Of a DNA stretch of 41,936 nt, positions 33,257-41,864 are shown piece by piece. Source of the stretch: Thermoplasmatota archaeon (GTDB lineage: Archaea; Thermoplasmatota; Thermoplasmata; Halarchaeoplasmatales; Halarchaeoplasmataceae); assembly GCA_018334755.1 (NCBI GenBank), contig JAGXLI010000011.1, positions 1-41,936 of the forward strand. The letters run 5' to 3'. A program made the translations under genes and the position numbers. Each line of letters begins with the position of its first letter. Positions within the stretch are counted from its first letter, which is position 1. The notes beneath the pieces are model-generated. The model was not told where the DNA came from. It did no database searches and saw only the letters and a list, made by a program, of their open reading frames with translations.

Positions 33257-36187
33257 TCATCCAAACGATGAAGAGAGAGCTTCTTTCGTTTTTTCAATCC
33301 CTATCTCCATGCCCATCTCTTTAAACATGGAGAGTGCTTTATCCAGATGAGTCTTCGCCTTTTCTTCTTCACCTTTAGCTTTCCACATCAGTCCATACTC
33401 ATAATGTTCCCAGGATACATCTTGTTTTTTTCCCACATCTTTCGAGATCTCCAGTGACCTTTCGAATTCTTCTCTAGCATCGTCCCATCTTTCCTTTTCC
33501 CTGTATACCATGCCGAGCACACGGCGCCCCCTAGCTTCCAAATCCTTTGCACCGATATCCCTAGCGATCTGAAACGCTTTCTCCGCATTCTTTTCTGCCT
33601 TCTCTAAGTTTTCTTTTTTGACGTGAGTTTCACCTATGTTCCCGAGCGACAGGGCGATGCCTTCCTTGTCGCCGATTTCTTCCTCTATCTCGAGGCTCCA
33701 TTTCTGATACTCAAGCGCCCTGTCAAGCTCGCCTTTCTCGGAGTAGATGAGAGCGATGTTGTTGAGTGAAGTAGCGATACCGCGCTTGTCCCCGATTTCT
33801 TCCTCTATCTCGAGGCTCTGCTCGTAATAATCCAGTGCTTCGTCCAGCTCGCCTTTGTCGGAGTAGATGTTCCCGATGTTGACGAGCGACAGGGCGATGC
33901 CGTGTTTGTCGCCGATTTCTTCCTCTATCTCGAGGCACCGCTCGTAATACTCCAGAACTTTGGCGAGGTCGCCTTTATTGTAGTAGATGATCCCGAGGTT
34001 GTTGAGTGACTCACTCAGTCCTTTCGTGTCTTCAATTTCTTCTCTCACATGGATCGCTTTCTGTAGAAGATCTTCTGCTTTCTCATCATCTCCTTCTCGG
34101 AGATATACTGACCCCATATCATGGAGGGATTGCGCTCTTTCCTTTTCCTCACCGCGTTCTTCTGCAAAATCCCTCTCTTCTTTGAAAACTTCAAGAGCTC
34201 TGTCATAATCTCCCATGCGCATGAACACCCATCCCTTCCTGTTCAACAATTTTCCCCGCTCTACATCCTTTTTGCCCACCAGCGAAAGACCTTTTTCTAC
34301 ATGCTTGAGTGATCCCTCATATTTTCCCTTCTCATCTAACAACCCAGCTATCTCTCCATACAACCCGGCTCTCTTTTTGTCCTCCTCGACGATTTCTAAC
34401 ACATCCTGATAGCTCTCAAGGGCATCATCATATTTGCCAAGCCTCCCGTACACCTCCCCCAATCCAACATATACTCTTTTCGATGCTTCAACTTCATCCC
34501 CCTCTATCAATGAAAGAGCGTGTTTATAGAATTGCTCTGCCTCTTCATTCGAATAGGCCTTTTTAGCTTTATCACCCAGATCTACCAGATACTTGACACC
34601 ACGCAAGTCCTCCGCCTTATAGTAATGGTGGCCGATATTCTCTATAACCTCATCTATATCGTCTTCGTATAATTCCTCATAACTCTCCGCCACCATCCGG
34701 TGGTACTCCTGCCTGAGCTCCTCGTTCAACCTGCTATACAGCACCTCTCTTATCTTGCTGTGGTCGAACTCATATTTCTTCTGGAAAGAATGGATCAAAT
34801 AATGGGTTTTCTCTATTTCGTTAAGGTCCTTAAGCAATTTTACACGATCCATCCCGCTGACCCGTTCTAAAACTCCGCTCTCAAATTCTTCCCCAACTAC
34901 GCTTGCACATTCGAGTAAATCTCTCTGTTCTTCTCCCAACCTGTCCAATCTTCTGACCACCACATCATATACCCTGGAAGGTATGTTTACCTCATCCAAA
35001 GGCTTCGTTACTCGCCGCACGTCTTCATCTTCAGCTATATATCCCTCATCTACCAGCATCCTGAGGATCTCCAGCAAGAAGAAGGGGTTGCCCTCGCTCT
35101 CCTTATAAAACCTCTCAATGTTTTCTTTTTCTAACTTGATTTCCCCCAGCATCTTCTCGATGAAATCACTTACGACGGATTCGTCAAGCCTTTCCAGTTC
35201 GATCTTCTCATACAATCCTTCCCTGCCCATGTCCTGCATCACCGTCTTAAGTTGGTGGGTCTTGCCCTCCAATCCCTCGACTATATCTTCAGGGCGATAC
35301 GTACCGAGGATGAGGACGCTGTCTTCCCCTGTATTCCTGGACAGATAATGGAGAAGGTCGAGAGTGGTGGGGTCCGCCCATTGTAAGTCGTCTATAAAAA
35401 CTATGACAGGTTTTTCCGTCGCAAGTCTCCTCAATCCCAGCAATATGTTCTCGAAAAGGTTTTCCTGCTTGACCTCGGGATCATCCACTAAAAATTTCCC
35501 ATCATACTTGCTCGAATCGATGAACCACTCCACTTCGGGCACTAATTTTTCAACTTCTTCCATGTCGCCCTGCCAATCATCTAGTGTATGGTTCGCCTTG
35601 ACCAGCGGTCCTTTCATATCATCTATGAGAGATTCGCTTTTTGTACCTTCGATAACACATGCTAAAGAGTAAGACCCGACCGTTTGGACGAGTATGTCAT
35701 GATCGCCGTACCCTATCGTGTTCAGATCCCTCCTCTCCTCTTCATCCATCATGGATAACGAGTCCTGCACGAAACTTTCTACCGCCGAAAGCATCGAAAT
35801 GAAGATATCCGCGTCCATTTCTGTATCTTTTCTTTCTGCCTTAGCTGCAAGCAGGCCCGCGTCGTTCATCAGGTATGCAGCTTTCACCTTTGGCGGCGGG
35901 TCCTGCGATATAAGATGGCCGAGGTCTGCATCTCTCAATGCTTCCCGGATGGGCATCAGCGGTTTGAGTCTGTCGGAGAGACATTTTCCCTTGATTACTT
36001 TGGCGTTCTTCTCCGTAGTAGATCTTTCAAACAATTCCTCCACGAGCCTCGTTTTACCCACTCCAGCCTCTCCGGAGATAAAGACGGTCCTCCCTTCTCC
36101 CTCTTCTACTTCTTGATAGTATGCTTTCAGCTCCTCTAACTCCTTCTGCCTCCCAGCAAATCCATATTGAAAAGTCCCCTTCTCCAT
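33257..36187 (-). CDS. STAND/AAA ATPase with C-terminal TPR array
   Basis: The start is the ATG at 36187, about 31 bases from a TATA box; upstream codons to 36337 are promoter. The 976-residue product has Walker A GEAGVGKT at 39-46, Walker B VIVFIDD at 261-267 followed by LQWADPTT, and GTYRPED at 295-301, as in AAA_16/transcription-factor-type STAND ATPases. A winged-helix-like region lies at 405-500. About nine TPRs with 40-residue periods (for example GDKHGIALSLVNIGNIYSDK) fill 540-976. Between Walker A and B is an unusually long insert (about 105-235) with GDHDILVQTVGSYSLACVIEG, like a roadblock/longin-type sensor. No signal peptide. Likely a signal-sensing cytosolic switch; the divergent GTPase gene is its neighbour. 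Confidence 0.88.
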   Translation of the reverse strand: MEKGTFQYGFAGRQKELEELKAYYQEVEEGEGRTVFISGEAGVGKTRLVEELFERSTTEKNAKVIKGKCLSDRLKPLMPIREALRDADLGHLISQDPPPKVKAAYLMNDAGLLAAKAERKDTEMDADIFISMLSAVESFVQDSLSMMDEEERRDLNTIGYGDHDILVQTVGSYSLACVIEGTKSESLIDDMKGPLVKANHTLDDWQGDMEEVEKLVPEVEWFIDSSKYDGKFLVDDPEVKQENLFENILLGLRRLATEKPVIVFIDDLQWADPTTLDLLHYLSRNTGEDSVLILGTYRPEDIVEGLEGKTHQLKTVMQDMGREGLYEKIELERLDESVVSDFIEKMLGEIKLEKENIERFYKESEGNPFFLLEILRMLVDEGYIAEDEDVRRVTKPLDEVNIPSRVYDVVVRRLDRLGEEQRDLLECASVVGEEFESGVLERVSGMDRVKLLKDLNEIEKTHYLIHSFQKKYEFDHSKIREVLYSRLNEELRQEYHRMVAESYEELYEDDIDEVIENIGHHYYKAEDLRGVKYLVDLGDKAKKAYSNEEAEQFYKHALSLIEGDEVEASKRVYVGLGEVYGRLGKYDDALESYQDVLEIVEEDKKRAGLYGEIAGLLDEKGKYEGSLKHVEKGLSLVGKKDVERGKLLNRKGWVFMRMGDYDRALEVFKEERDFAEERGEEKERAQSLHDMGSVYLREGDDEKAEDLLQKAIHVREEIEDTKGLSESLNNLGIIYYNKGDLAKVLEYYERCLEIEEEIGDKHGIALSLVNIGNIYSDKGELDEALDYYEQSLEIEEEIGDKRGIATSLNNIALIYSEKGELDRALEYQKWSLEIEEEIGDKEGIALSLGNIGETHVKKENLEKAEKNAEKAFQIARDIGAKDLEARGRRVLGMVYREKERWDDAREEFERSLEISKDVGKKQDVSWEHYEYGLMWKAKGEEEKAKTHLDKALSMFKEMGMEIGIEKTKEALSSSFG

Positions 36188-36214
36188 CTTATCAACATGC
36201 CATTTAAGATAGAA

Positions 36215-36222
36215 TATATAAA
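36215..36222 (-). promoter_or_regulatory. TATA box of the STAND-TPR ATPase
   Basis: TTTATATA on the minus strand is centred about 31 bases from the ATG at 36187, which settles the start. The opposite gene has a TTTAAATAA at about 36402. Confidence 0.55.
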
Positions 36223-36452
36223 TCTTCACAAATAGCGGCTCAGTAGAAAACCTCACTTCTAGGAAAATAAAGGGGGTAATTTGTCTAATATTGATAGGTT
36301 TTATTCGATATAGAAGTGTAAATAGAGCGTTGTTCAAAACCTAATTCAGGAAGCAAAACCCTTTCTAGACAGATTTTCTACGACGCCTCTACTAAAAAAC
36401 CTTTAAATAATTAAGAGAAGTTAATTTTTCATCTTATAAATAGGGGTTTGAG

Positions 36453-37607
36453 ATGATGGAAGGTGGAGTAATCAAAAAGAAAGTGAACCTCCTTGGAGAA
36501 CCAAGAGTGGGGAAGACTTCCTTGGTCTTCCGTTTCGTCAAGAATATGTTTGGAGATGAATATATTCAAACCTTGGGCACCAACGTGTATACCAAAAAAG
36601 TTCACATAACCGGCTCGGAAGTTAAGATGGTCATCCATGATATCATGGGCCAGACCGATCATCTTGGTGTCAGAGACGATGCTTTTTATAAATCGGCAGG
36701 GGCTATTGCCGTGGCGGATATCACCAGAAAAGAAACATTGGAGGATCTGGTGGATAATTGGCTTCCCAATTATAGAGAAGCGGCGACTGACAATGCTCCT
36801 GTCTTCTTGGCGATCAATAAAGTCGATCTTGAAGAGCAGGAAATGACGGAAAAAGTGCTCTCGAATTTCCACTCCGTTTTTTATACCTCCACCAAAACAG
36901 GTGAGAAGGTCGAGAGGATGTTCAATGAATTGGGGTTCGCTACAAAATATTGTAAGGCCTCTATACCAACGGAGGAAGAAGGCATCGTAAAAAAGTGGAC
37001 AAAGATAGATGAACCCAAGAGATTGATGTTCGCTCTCATCACACACGCTTCAGAAGTAGGAGGGATGCCTTTCTCCGCTAAAGAAAAGATGTTCGAGTGG
37101 AGTGGAATAGACATATCCTCACCTGAGAAGGAGGTCTCAGGAGAGGAGGCTTTATCTTTTGGTGGCGGGCTTATCGACTGGTATGAAAGAAACGACGAAG
37201 AGGAGGCTGCATCTGCTGTAAAAAGATTGCTGGAAAAGTACCAAGAGGATTCCGGAGAGAGAGGAAACCTTTCTACTGGGATAAAAAGGGAGGAAATGGA
37301 AGAAGAAAAAGAGAAGATCTTAGACCGTCGAGAGAAATTGAAGAGTAGGAACGAAGAGCTTAAGGAGAAAAAGGAAGAGCTCTCCAGTCGGTTAGAAGAG
37401 GTTAAAGAAAAGGAAGAAGCTCTAGAGGAAAAGATTTCAGAGGAAGGTTTTGAAAAAGAAAAGATGAAAAAGCTGATCTGGGTCTACATGTTACTAGAAG
37501 AAGGTCTTTCCAAAGAAGAGATCTCGGACCAAATAAACTTGGATATGGAGGCAGTAGAGGAGTACACAGCTATAATAGATGAATCTAAAGCCGAACTCGA
37601 AGATTGA
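36453..37607 (+). CDS. Ras/Rab-like small GTPase fused to coiled coil and HTH
   Basis: All G-motifs are present: G1 GEPRVGKTS at 15-23, a G2-type Thr at 40-43, G3 DIMGQ at 63-67 with the catalytic Gln, G4 NKVD at 122-125 and G5 TSTK at 145-148. YKSAGAIAVADITRKETLEDL after G3 is characteristic of the Ras/Rab branch. Residues 165-260 are an unrecognised segment, 277-337 a charged coiled coil, and 338-376 a helix-turn-helix-like end (KEEISDQINLDMEAVEEY). No lipidation Cys is at the C-terminus. The gene starts with two ATGs; TTTAAATAA about 47 bases upstream may be its promoter. It diverges from the STAND-TPR gene. Eukaryote-like GTPases occur in several archaeal lineages. Confidence 0.88.
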   Translation: MMEGGVIKKKVNLLGEPRVGKTSLVFRFVKNMFGDEYIQTLGTNVYTKKVHITGSEVKMVIHDIMGQTDHLGVRDDAFYKSAGAIAVADITRKETLEDLVDNWLPNYREAATDNAPVFLAINKVDLEEQEMTEKVLSNFHSVFYTSTKTGEKVERMFNELGFATKYCKASIPTEEEGIVKKWTKIDEPKRLMFALITHASEVGGMPFSAKEKMFEWSGIDISSPEKEVSGEEALSFGGGLIDWYERNDEEEAASAVKRLLEKYQEDSGERGNLSTGIKREEMEEEKEKILDRREKLKSRNEELKEKKEELSSRLEEVKEKEEALEEKISEEGFEKEKMKKLIWVYMLLEEGLSKEEISDQINLDMEAVEEYTAIIDESKAELED

Positions 37608-37924
37608 TCGTTATGTTATATAGTCAAAGGTACAAAACACATATAGAGGTAGAGGACCCTTCGTATCAGCGTTTTTAGTATAATCGTAAGTAGGCTAATC
37701 GTGATTATATTATATTTGATCTCGGTCTTGGACCTTAAAAGCAGACGCAGTTCGTGTACGATCTGTTGTTGGTGAATAGGGAAGGGTGTTTTTGGATTGG
37801 AGCTGTGTGTGAGTGTGTGGTTTGAGAGGTTTTCCTAGAGGATTAGAAACGCGGTGTTTGATAAACTCGAAAACCTAAAAGTTTCCATTACATTTATGTA
37901 GTACCTATTACATTATTGTTATAG
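37608..37924. other. AT-rich intergenic region before the toxin-antitoxin island
   Basis: No open frame of interest is present. The middle holds a G/T run (GTGTGTGAGTGTGTGG near 37807) and two TATA-like stretches near 37700; the last 40 bases carry repeated TTACAT sequences taken up separately as an operator. Composition shifts to AT-rich here and stays so to the window end. Confidence 0.5.
37889..37900 (+). promoter_or_regulatory. Inverted repeat upstream of the MNT gene, possible operator
   Basis: TACAT-TT-ATGTA is a perfect inverted repeat 25 bases before the ATG at 37925. A further TTACAT and an ATGTTACA follow within 40 bases. The N-terminal winged helix of the product makes autoregulation at this site plausible. 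Confidence 0.35.
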
Positions 37925-38461
37925 ATGTTACAAAATTATAGTACATGGAAAGTAGCTAGAGTATTCTTCGATGAGCCATCAAAAAATCATTATTTAACAG
38001 AGATATCTGAAAAATCTAATTTGGCCCATACTTCAGTGAAAAAACATCTTGAAAAGCTTAAGGAGACCGGGATCATAGAAGAAAAAGAATTAGAAAGAGG
38101 AGAACGTACTTACCCTGTATATAATAGAGTCGATAATGAGAAATATAAGCGATACAGGAAAATAGACGTCCAACATAGGTTGGATGAGAGCGGTTTGATG
38201 GAGTATATCGAGGATGAATGTTATCCTGATTGTATCGTATTATTCGGTTCTAGCGCTCGAGGGGAGGATACTGAGGAGAGCGATATAGATCTATATGTCC
38301 AAGCTGGTGAGCGTGAGGTTGATCTGTCTTCTTATGAAAAATCCTTAAATAGAAACATTCAACTTCATTTTCAGGAAGATTTACAGGATTATCCAAAAGA
38401 ATTGAGGAACAATACAGCGAATGGGATCGTCATGTATGGTTATCTACAGGTGTATGGATGA
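37925..38461 (+). CDS. Winged-helix MNT-type nucleotidyltransferase
   Basis: Residues 1-60 form an ArsR/MarR-like winged helix (LTEISEKSNLAHTSVKKHLE as recognition region). Residues 104-123 read VLFGSSARGEDTEESDIDLY, the GS...D-x-D signature of minimal nucleotidyltransferases, with Ser109, Asp120 and Asp122. Such fusions pair with HEPN RNases in MNT-HEPN toxin-antitoxin modules, in which the MNT protein adenylylates the HEPN toxin. The stop overlaps the next ATG as ATGA, expected for a coupled TA pair, but that downstream partner is truncated. The DNA-binding part suggests it also represses its own promoter. Confidence 0.88.
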   Translation: MLQNYSTWKVARVFFDEPSKNHYLTEISEKSNLAHTSVKKHLEKLKETGIIEEKELERGERTYPVYNRVDNEKYKRYRKIDVQHRLDESGLMEYIEDECYPDCIVLFGSSARGEDTEESDIDLYVQAGEREVDLSSYEKSLNRNIQLHFQEDLQDYPKELRNNTANGIVMYGYLQVYG

Positions 38462-38598
38462 GAAAGATAAGTCCGGATCCAGAAAAAGCGAGAGCTCTGC
38501 GGAAGATGAGTGAAAAAATATTGAATAGAGTAGAGGAAAGAGATCAAGTGCTCGAGAGAAATCGAGCTAAAGGACCAGAAAATGCCAGAGGTAAATAA
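38458..38598 (+). pseudogene. Truncated HEPN-like toxin partner of the MNT gene
   Basis: The ATG overlaps the stop of the nucleotidyltransferase gene. MRKISPDPEKARALRKMSEK and ILNRVEERD resemble the first helix of HEPN partners encoded next to wHTH-MNT genes. After about 27 residues the similarity stops, at 38544, where the convergent ATPase gene ends, and the remaining codons are antisense to that gene. A toxin of normal length is about 110-140 residues, so it is probably broken at an insertion or deletion joint. The R-x4-6-H motif is not encoded. Confidence 0.5.
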
Positions 38599-39833
38599 AA
38601 TATATTTTCTTCTATTTTCTCGATCTGGGATTCATTCAGTACGAAACATCTAGTAGGATCGTATTTACCGGAAAAACTTCTCAAAGACCGAGTTATTTTT
38701 GGCGTAGTTTTGATCTCTATAGGTTCTATACTGTTCTTTTCAAGAACAAAATCGACTTCGGCTTGGCTTTTCGTCCTCCAGTATTTCAATTTCTCAGTAT
38801 AGTGGATCGCTTGCGAAAAGAAAAAATTTTCGTTCAGTTCACCTCTATCCTTCCTATTTTCAAGTTCTCGAAAATTATCTATCAGGCCGTTCCTGAAGCC
38901 GTTGTCGTAAAAGTAAACCTTGGGTGTCTTGACTATCTCTTTTTGTTTGTTAGTGAAGAAAGGATTTACTAGTTTCATCACAAAGGTATAATCCAATATG
39001 TTCATCTTTTCTTTCAAATCCTGATAGGGAAAGCCTGAACTGTCAGATATCTTGGAGTATTTTGTCAGCTCTCCAGCCTGCAGAGAAAGTAATTTCATCA
39101 GTTTTCGCAATTCTCTGTCCTCTGAAATATCAAGAACATCCCTGATCTCTCTGAGGAGATAAGTGTTTATTATGTTCTTTATGACGGTCTTTTTTTCTTC
39201 CTTCTTCTCAGATAAAACCACGCGCGGATAACCACCGTAAACGGTATATTCTTTCCTCAACTCTTCAAGCCTGGAGATGATGTTCGATGAGATGTCTAGT
39301 TCGTTCTCGGACTCTATCCATCTTTCTATGTTTTCACTTTTCTCCTCATAGATCTCGTAGAGTTTTTTGTCTTTATATCGGAGGAACTCCTCAAAACTGA
39401 AGGGATAAAGTTGAAAATTGAGGATCCTACCGGTCAGATGTTTTAGACCTTTGACGGTCATGTCACTAACCGAAGAACCAGTGATAAGTATTTTTTTGTT
39501 GGGATAATGATCATAAAGATACTTCAATTTCTTACCGCCCTCCTCTGCGTACTGGAACTCATCGATTATGAGCTGATCGTGATCTTCGAGGTACAGCTTA
39601 GCAAAGTCCTTGATATCTTCTTCAAAAAGAGCTAGAATTTCCCTATCTTCAAAGCTGATAAAGTTGGAATCGTCTAGATCGTTGTGTATTTTGAGGAGCA
39701 GAGTGGTCTTCCCACTCTGTCTTGGGCCTGTTATACAGATTATCTCGGGCTTATCCATGTATCTCCATATACGATCTTCAAGGTCTCTCTTGACGTATTC
39801 TTGAGGCATTTTTTTGGGGATGTTTTGTTCCAT
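38544..39833 (-). CDS. AAA ATPase with DUF4143 C-terminal domain
   Basis: The 429-residue product has Walker A GPRQSGKTT at 36-44, Walker B LIIDEFQYAE near 88-97, and sensor ITGSS near 116-120, as in AAA_14 proteins. The DUF4143 part from about 270 contains YFYDNGFRNGL and the nuclease-like EVDFVLE...PIEIKTTP motif (restriction-fold D-ExK). Such proteins are abundant in archaea, and some act as mobile or defence-associated ATPases of unknown partner. GAGGT lies seven bases before the ATG and TTTAAAAAG further upstream. It ends inside the HEPN-like remnant and may have come in with the break. Confidence 0.9.
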   Translation of the reverse strand: MEQNIPKKMPQEYVKRDLEDRIWRYMDKPEIICITGPRQSGKTTLLLKIHNDLDDSNFISFEDREILALFEEDIKDFAKLYLEDHDQLIIDEFQYAEEGGKKLKYLYDHYPNKKILITGSSVSDMTVKGLKHLTGRILNFQLYPFSFEEFLRYKDKKLYEIYEEKSENIERWIESENELDISSNIISRLEELRKEYTVYGGYPRVVLSEKKEEKKTVIKNIINTYLLREIRDVLDISEDRELRKLMKLLSLQAGELTKYSKISDSSGFPYQDLKEKMNILDYTFVMKLVNPFFTNKQKEIVKTPKVYFYDNGFRNGLIDNFRELENRKDRGELNENFFFSQAIHYTEKLKYWRTKSQAEVDFVLEKNSIEPIEIKTTPKITRSLRSFSGKYDPTRCFVLNESQIEKIEENIFYLPLAFSGPLARFLSST

Positions 39834-39940
39834 ATCTTGACCTCTTTACGTAAAATAGGTGTACTACTTTTTAAATCTTTCTAAAAATAGTAGGGTTGAA
39901 TCCTTTTTTAGTGTTTGTCATCCAACAACTATTTTAGTCT

Positions 39941-39957
39941 GTATTACATATGAATAC
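39941..39957 (+). promoter_or_regulatory. Candidate RHH operator
   Basis: GTATT-ACATATG-AATAC is an inverted repeat with a seven-base centre that ends one base before the ATG at 39958. The position, directly over the start, fits autorepression by the ribbon-helix-helix product. Confidence 0.4.
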
Positions 39958-40206
39958 ATGGTACTTGACATGAGCAAGAAAAGTTTGAAAAATGTACAAG
40001 CAAGGGTCTCTGAAGAACTCTATGAGGAAATAGATAAGAGGATAGAGTCAGGGATGTATGCGAGTAAAAGCGAGGTCATCAGAGAAGCTTTGAGAAAGCT
40101 GTTCGCTGAACAGAGCAGGAATTTTTTGAGAGAATTGGCCGAGGAAGAAGATCTTTCTGAAGACGAGATGCTCGAAGAATGGATCAAGGTCAGAGAAGGA
40201 GCCTAG
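39958..40206 (+). CDS. Ribbon-helix-helix antitoxin
   Basis: An ATG at 39958 gives an 82-residue product; a longer frame upstream reads through the operator and lacks conserved sequence. The strand VQARVSEELYEEIDKRI and the helix pair SKSEVIREALRKLF are the classic RHH fold, followed by an acidic tail (LAEEEDLSEDEMLEEW) expected to wrap the toxin. The PIN toxin gene begins two bases after the stop. It should neutralise the PIN toxin and repress the operon. Confidence 0.87.
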   Translation: MVLDMSKKSLKNVQARVSEELYEEIDKRIESGMYASKSEVIREALRKLFAEQSRNFLRELAEEEDLSEDEMLEEWIKVREGA

Positions 40207-40207
40207 G

Positions 40208-40624
40208 ATGATAACCGTCTTTATCGATACCAATGTGATCATTTCTGGAATGTTTTTTTCAGGACTCGAAGCTAAGATCTTAGATTCAAGAGAATTAAAG
40301 TTGGTGAGTACGAATATCTGCAGAGAAGAGACGCTAGAAGTCGTAGAAAGAAAATTTGAGGATCTAAGTTCGAGGTCTCTAGAAAAAGTACTCGATGAAG
40401 TGGAAGAAGCACTGATGGATATAGAAGTGGTCGAGGGATACAGAGAGAAGATGGGTGTTTCGAAGAGATGTGTTGAAGGAGAAAACGACAGAAAAGTATT
40501 GGCTGCAGTATTGAGTTATGAACCCGATTATTTTGTCACTGGAGATGGAGATTTTCATAACGAAGAAGTTGAGGAAAGAGTGGAGATCATAGAGAGCAGG
40601 GAGCTGTTGGAAAAAGTAAAGTAA
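40208..40624 (+). CDS. PIN-domain toxin (VapC-like RNase)
   Basis: Asp7 in FIDTN, the Glu in REETLEVVERKF (about 40-44), Asp94 in NDRKVLAAVL and Asp113/Asp115 in TGDGDF are the four acidic Mg2+ ligands of PIN RNases. The 138 residues are normal length. Its start is separated from the RHH stop by one base, so the two are a translationally coupled toxin-antitoxin pair. Target RNA unknown. Confidence 0.88.
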   Translation: MITVFIDTNVIISGMFFSGLEAKILDSRELKLVSTNICREETLEVVERKFEDLSSRSLEKVLDEVEEALMDIEVVEGYREKMGVSKRCVEGENDRKVLAAVLSYEPDYFVTGDGDFHNEEVEERVEIIESRELLEKVK

Positions 40625-40678
40625 GAAATTTGTACATATCTCCTTTCGATTCCGCTGAGGATCTTTGATTGAGAACAG

Positions 40679-41482
40679 TCATTCTAGTTGAGCGCTGGTT
40701 ATATACTCATATCCCTTCCTCCTTCTTCCCCGGTCTATGAATTTTATCTTCTTTGAATGATGTCGGGCTCCTATCTCTAGATGTTTTAAAGCGATACCCA
40801 CGTCTATGTGGTTGAGCTTTTCCAGATCTCCTACCTTCCTCACCAATTTCTTGAACATCCCCTTTTTCTCTATGTAAACGTGGATCACTTCATCTTTATA
40901 AAGAAATCTCCACGGCTGGCTGTTCAACGCGGATGGAGCCATCCTCGCAGCGTCTATGATATCTTTCACTTTTTTTGGAACATCCTCATTGTTTATGATC
41001 AGATCGTCGAGACCCTTTCTACTGGCGGATCCAGGATCTTTTCTAAAGTTGTTCTTATCGGGGACTGAATCACCGAATGCGGCCAGGATGACCGTATTTT
41101 CTTCGTAATCGAAGAGATCCTTTAACTGGTCGTGCTCTATACCGGAGCCGAGCCAGCAGGTTCCGATATCCTTCTCTGTAAGATAAAGAACAGCATCTTC
41201 GAGCATATACCCCATATTTTCCAGATATCCCGCTTTTTCCTCGGAGACACCGATCAGATAATGTGGAGCGTCGACCCTGGCGATCTTGGATTTCAATCCC
41301 GAAAATGTCTTTTGGATCGTTTCTCCATCTTCAGCCGGTACGATCTTAGAATCGATATTTTTGTACAGCTTGTCTATATTTTTTATCTTCTCTTCGATCT
41401 CGTTCAGTACTGTCGAGGATAACTTTTTTTCTGAGTACTTTCTCACTGATCTTCTCTTGTATATGGCTTCAAATCTATCCAT
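40679..41482 (-). CDS. Nitroreductase-family flavoprotein (TM1586-like)
   Basis: The N-terminus DRFEAIYKRRSVRKYS is the FMN-binding opening of nitroreductases. A second motif AARMAPSALNSQPWRF falls at about 180-195, instead of near 40-50; this late position and the length of 267 residues fit the TM1586-type, duplicated or permuted branch, not the classic NfsB type. No NAD motif beyond this is visible. Likely an NAD(P)H-dependent FMN reductase of unknown acceptor. The TATA box is 25 bases upstream of the ATG, so the message is probably leaderless. Confidence 0.86.
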   Translation of the reverse strand: MDRFEAIYKRRSVRKYSEKKLSSTVLNEIEEKIKNIDKLYKNIDSKIVPAEDGETIQKTFSGLKSKIARVDAPHYLIGVSEEKAGYLENMGYMLEDAVLYLTEKDIGTCWLGSGIEHDQLKDLFDYEENTVILAAFGDSVPDKNNFRKDPGSASRKGLDDLIINNEDVPKKVKDIIDAARMAPSALNSQPWRFLYKDEVIHVYIEKKGMFKKLVRKVGDLEKLNHIDVGIALKHLEIGARHHSKKIKFIDRGRRRKGYEYITSAQLE

Positions 41483-41864
41483 GTATGATTTATTGTCAGG
41501 TACATATATAAGTCTGTTGCAGGATTTGATGGAATTGGGAATTTTTTTGGGGATTTGAGGTGATGAGTTTAATACAAGAGGTTTTGAGGAGTTTAATCTG
41601 TTTTGAATTTTTAAATAATTAGGGTAGTCTAATCATTAAGAAAATCAGATGATTTTTTGATCTTAATATCCTTATGGCTGATACTATATAAATACAACGA
41701 TTTAGGGTTGATAATGTTAAATAAACTTTTTAAGGTTTATATTGTAAATTAAACTCTTATAGGTTGAAATATCACTATCATTTTTCATTAAAATCGGAGG
41801 CGTGTATATATAAATAAAGTTTTGAAGTCATCAGATTCATATATAATACCACCCGCATCGGTAT
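41483..41864. other. AT-rich non-coding stretch
   Basis: About 380 bases without a credible gene. It is very rich in A/T with several TATA-like runs (near 41610, 41690 and 41805) and no obvious repeat, RNA fold or long inverted repeat that I can see. One GGAGG at 41798 has no open frame behind it. Confidence 0.5.
41502..41511 (-). promoter_or_regulatory. TATA box of the nitroreductase gene
   Basis: CTTATATATG on the minus strand lies about 25 bases upstream of the ATG at 41482. Confidence 0.55.
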
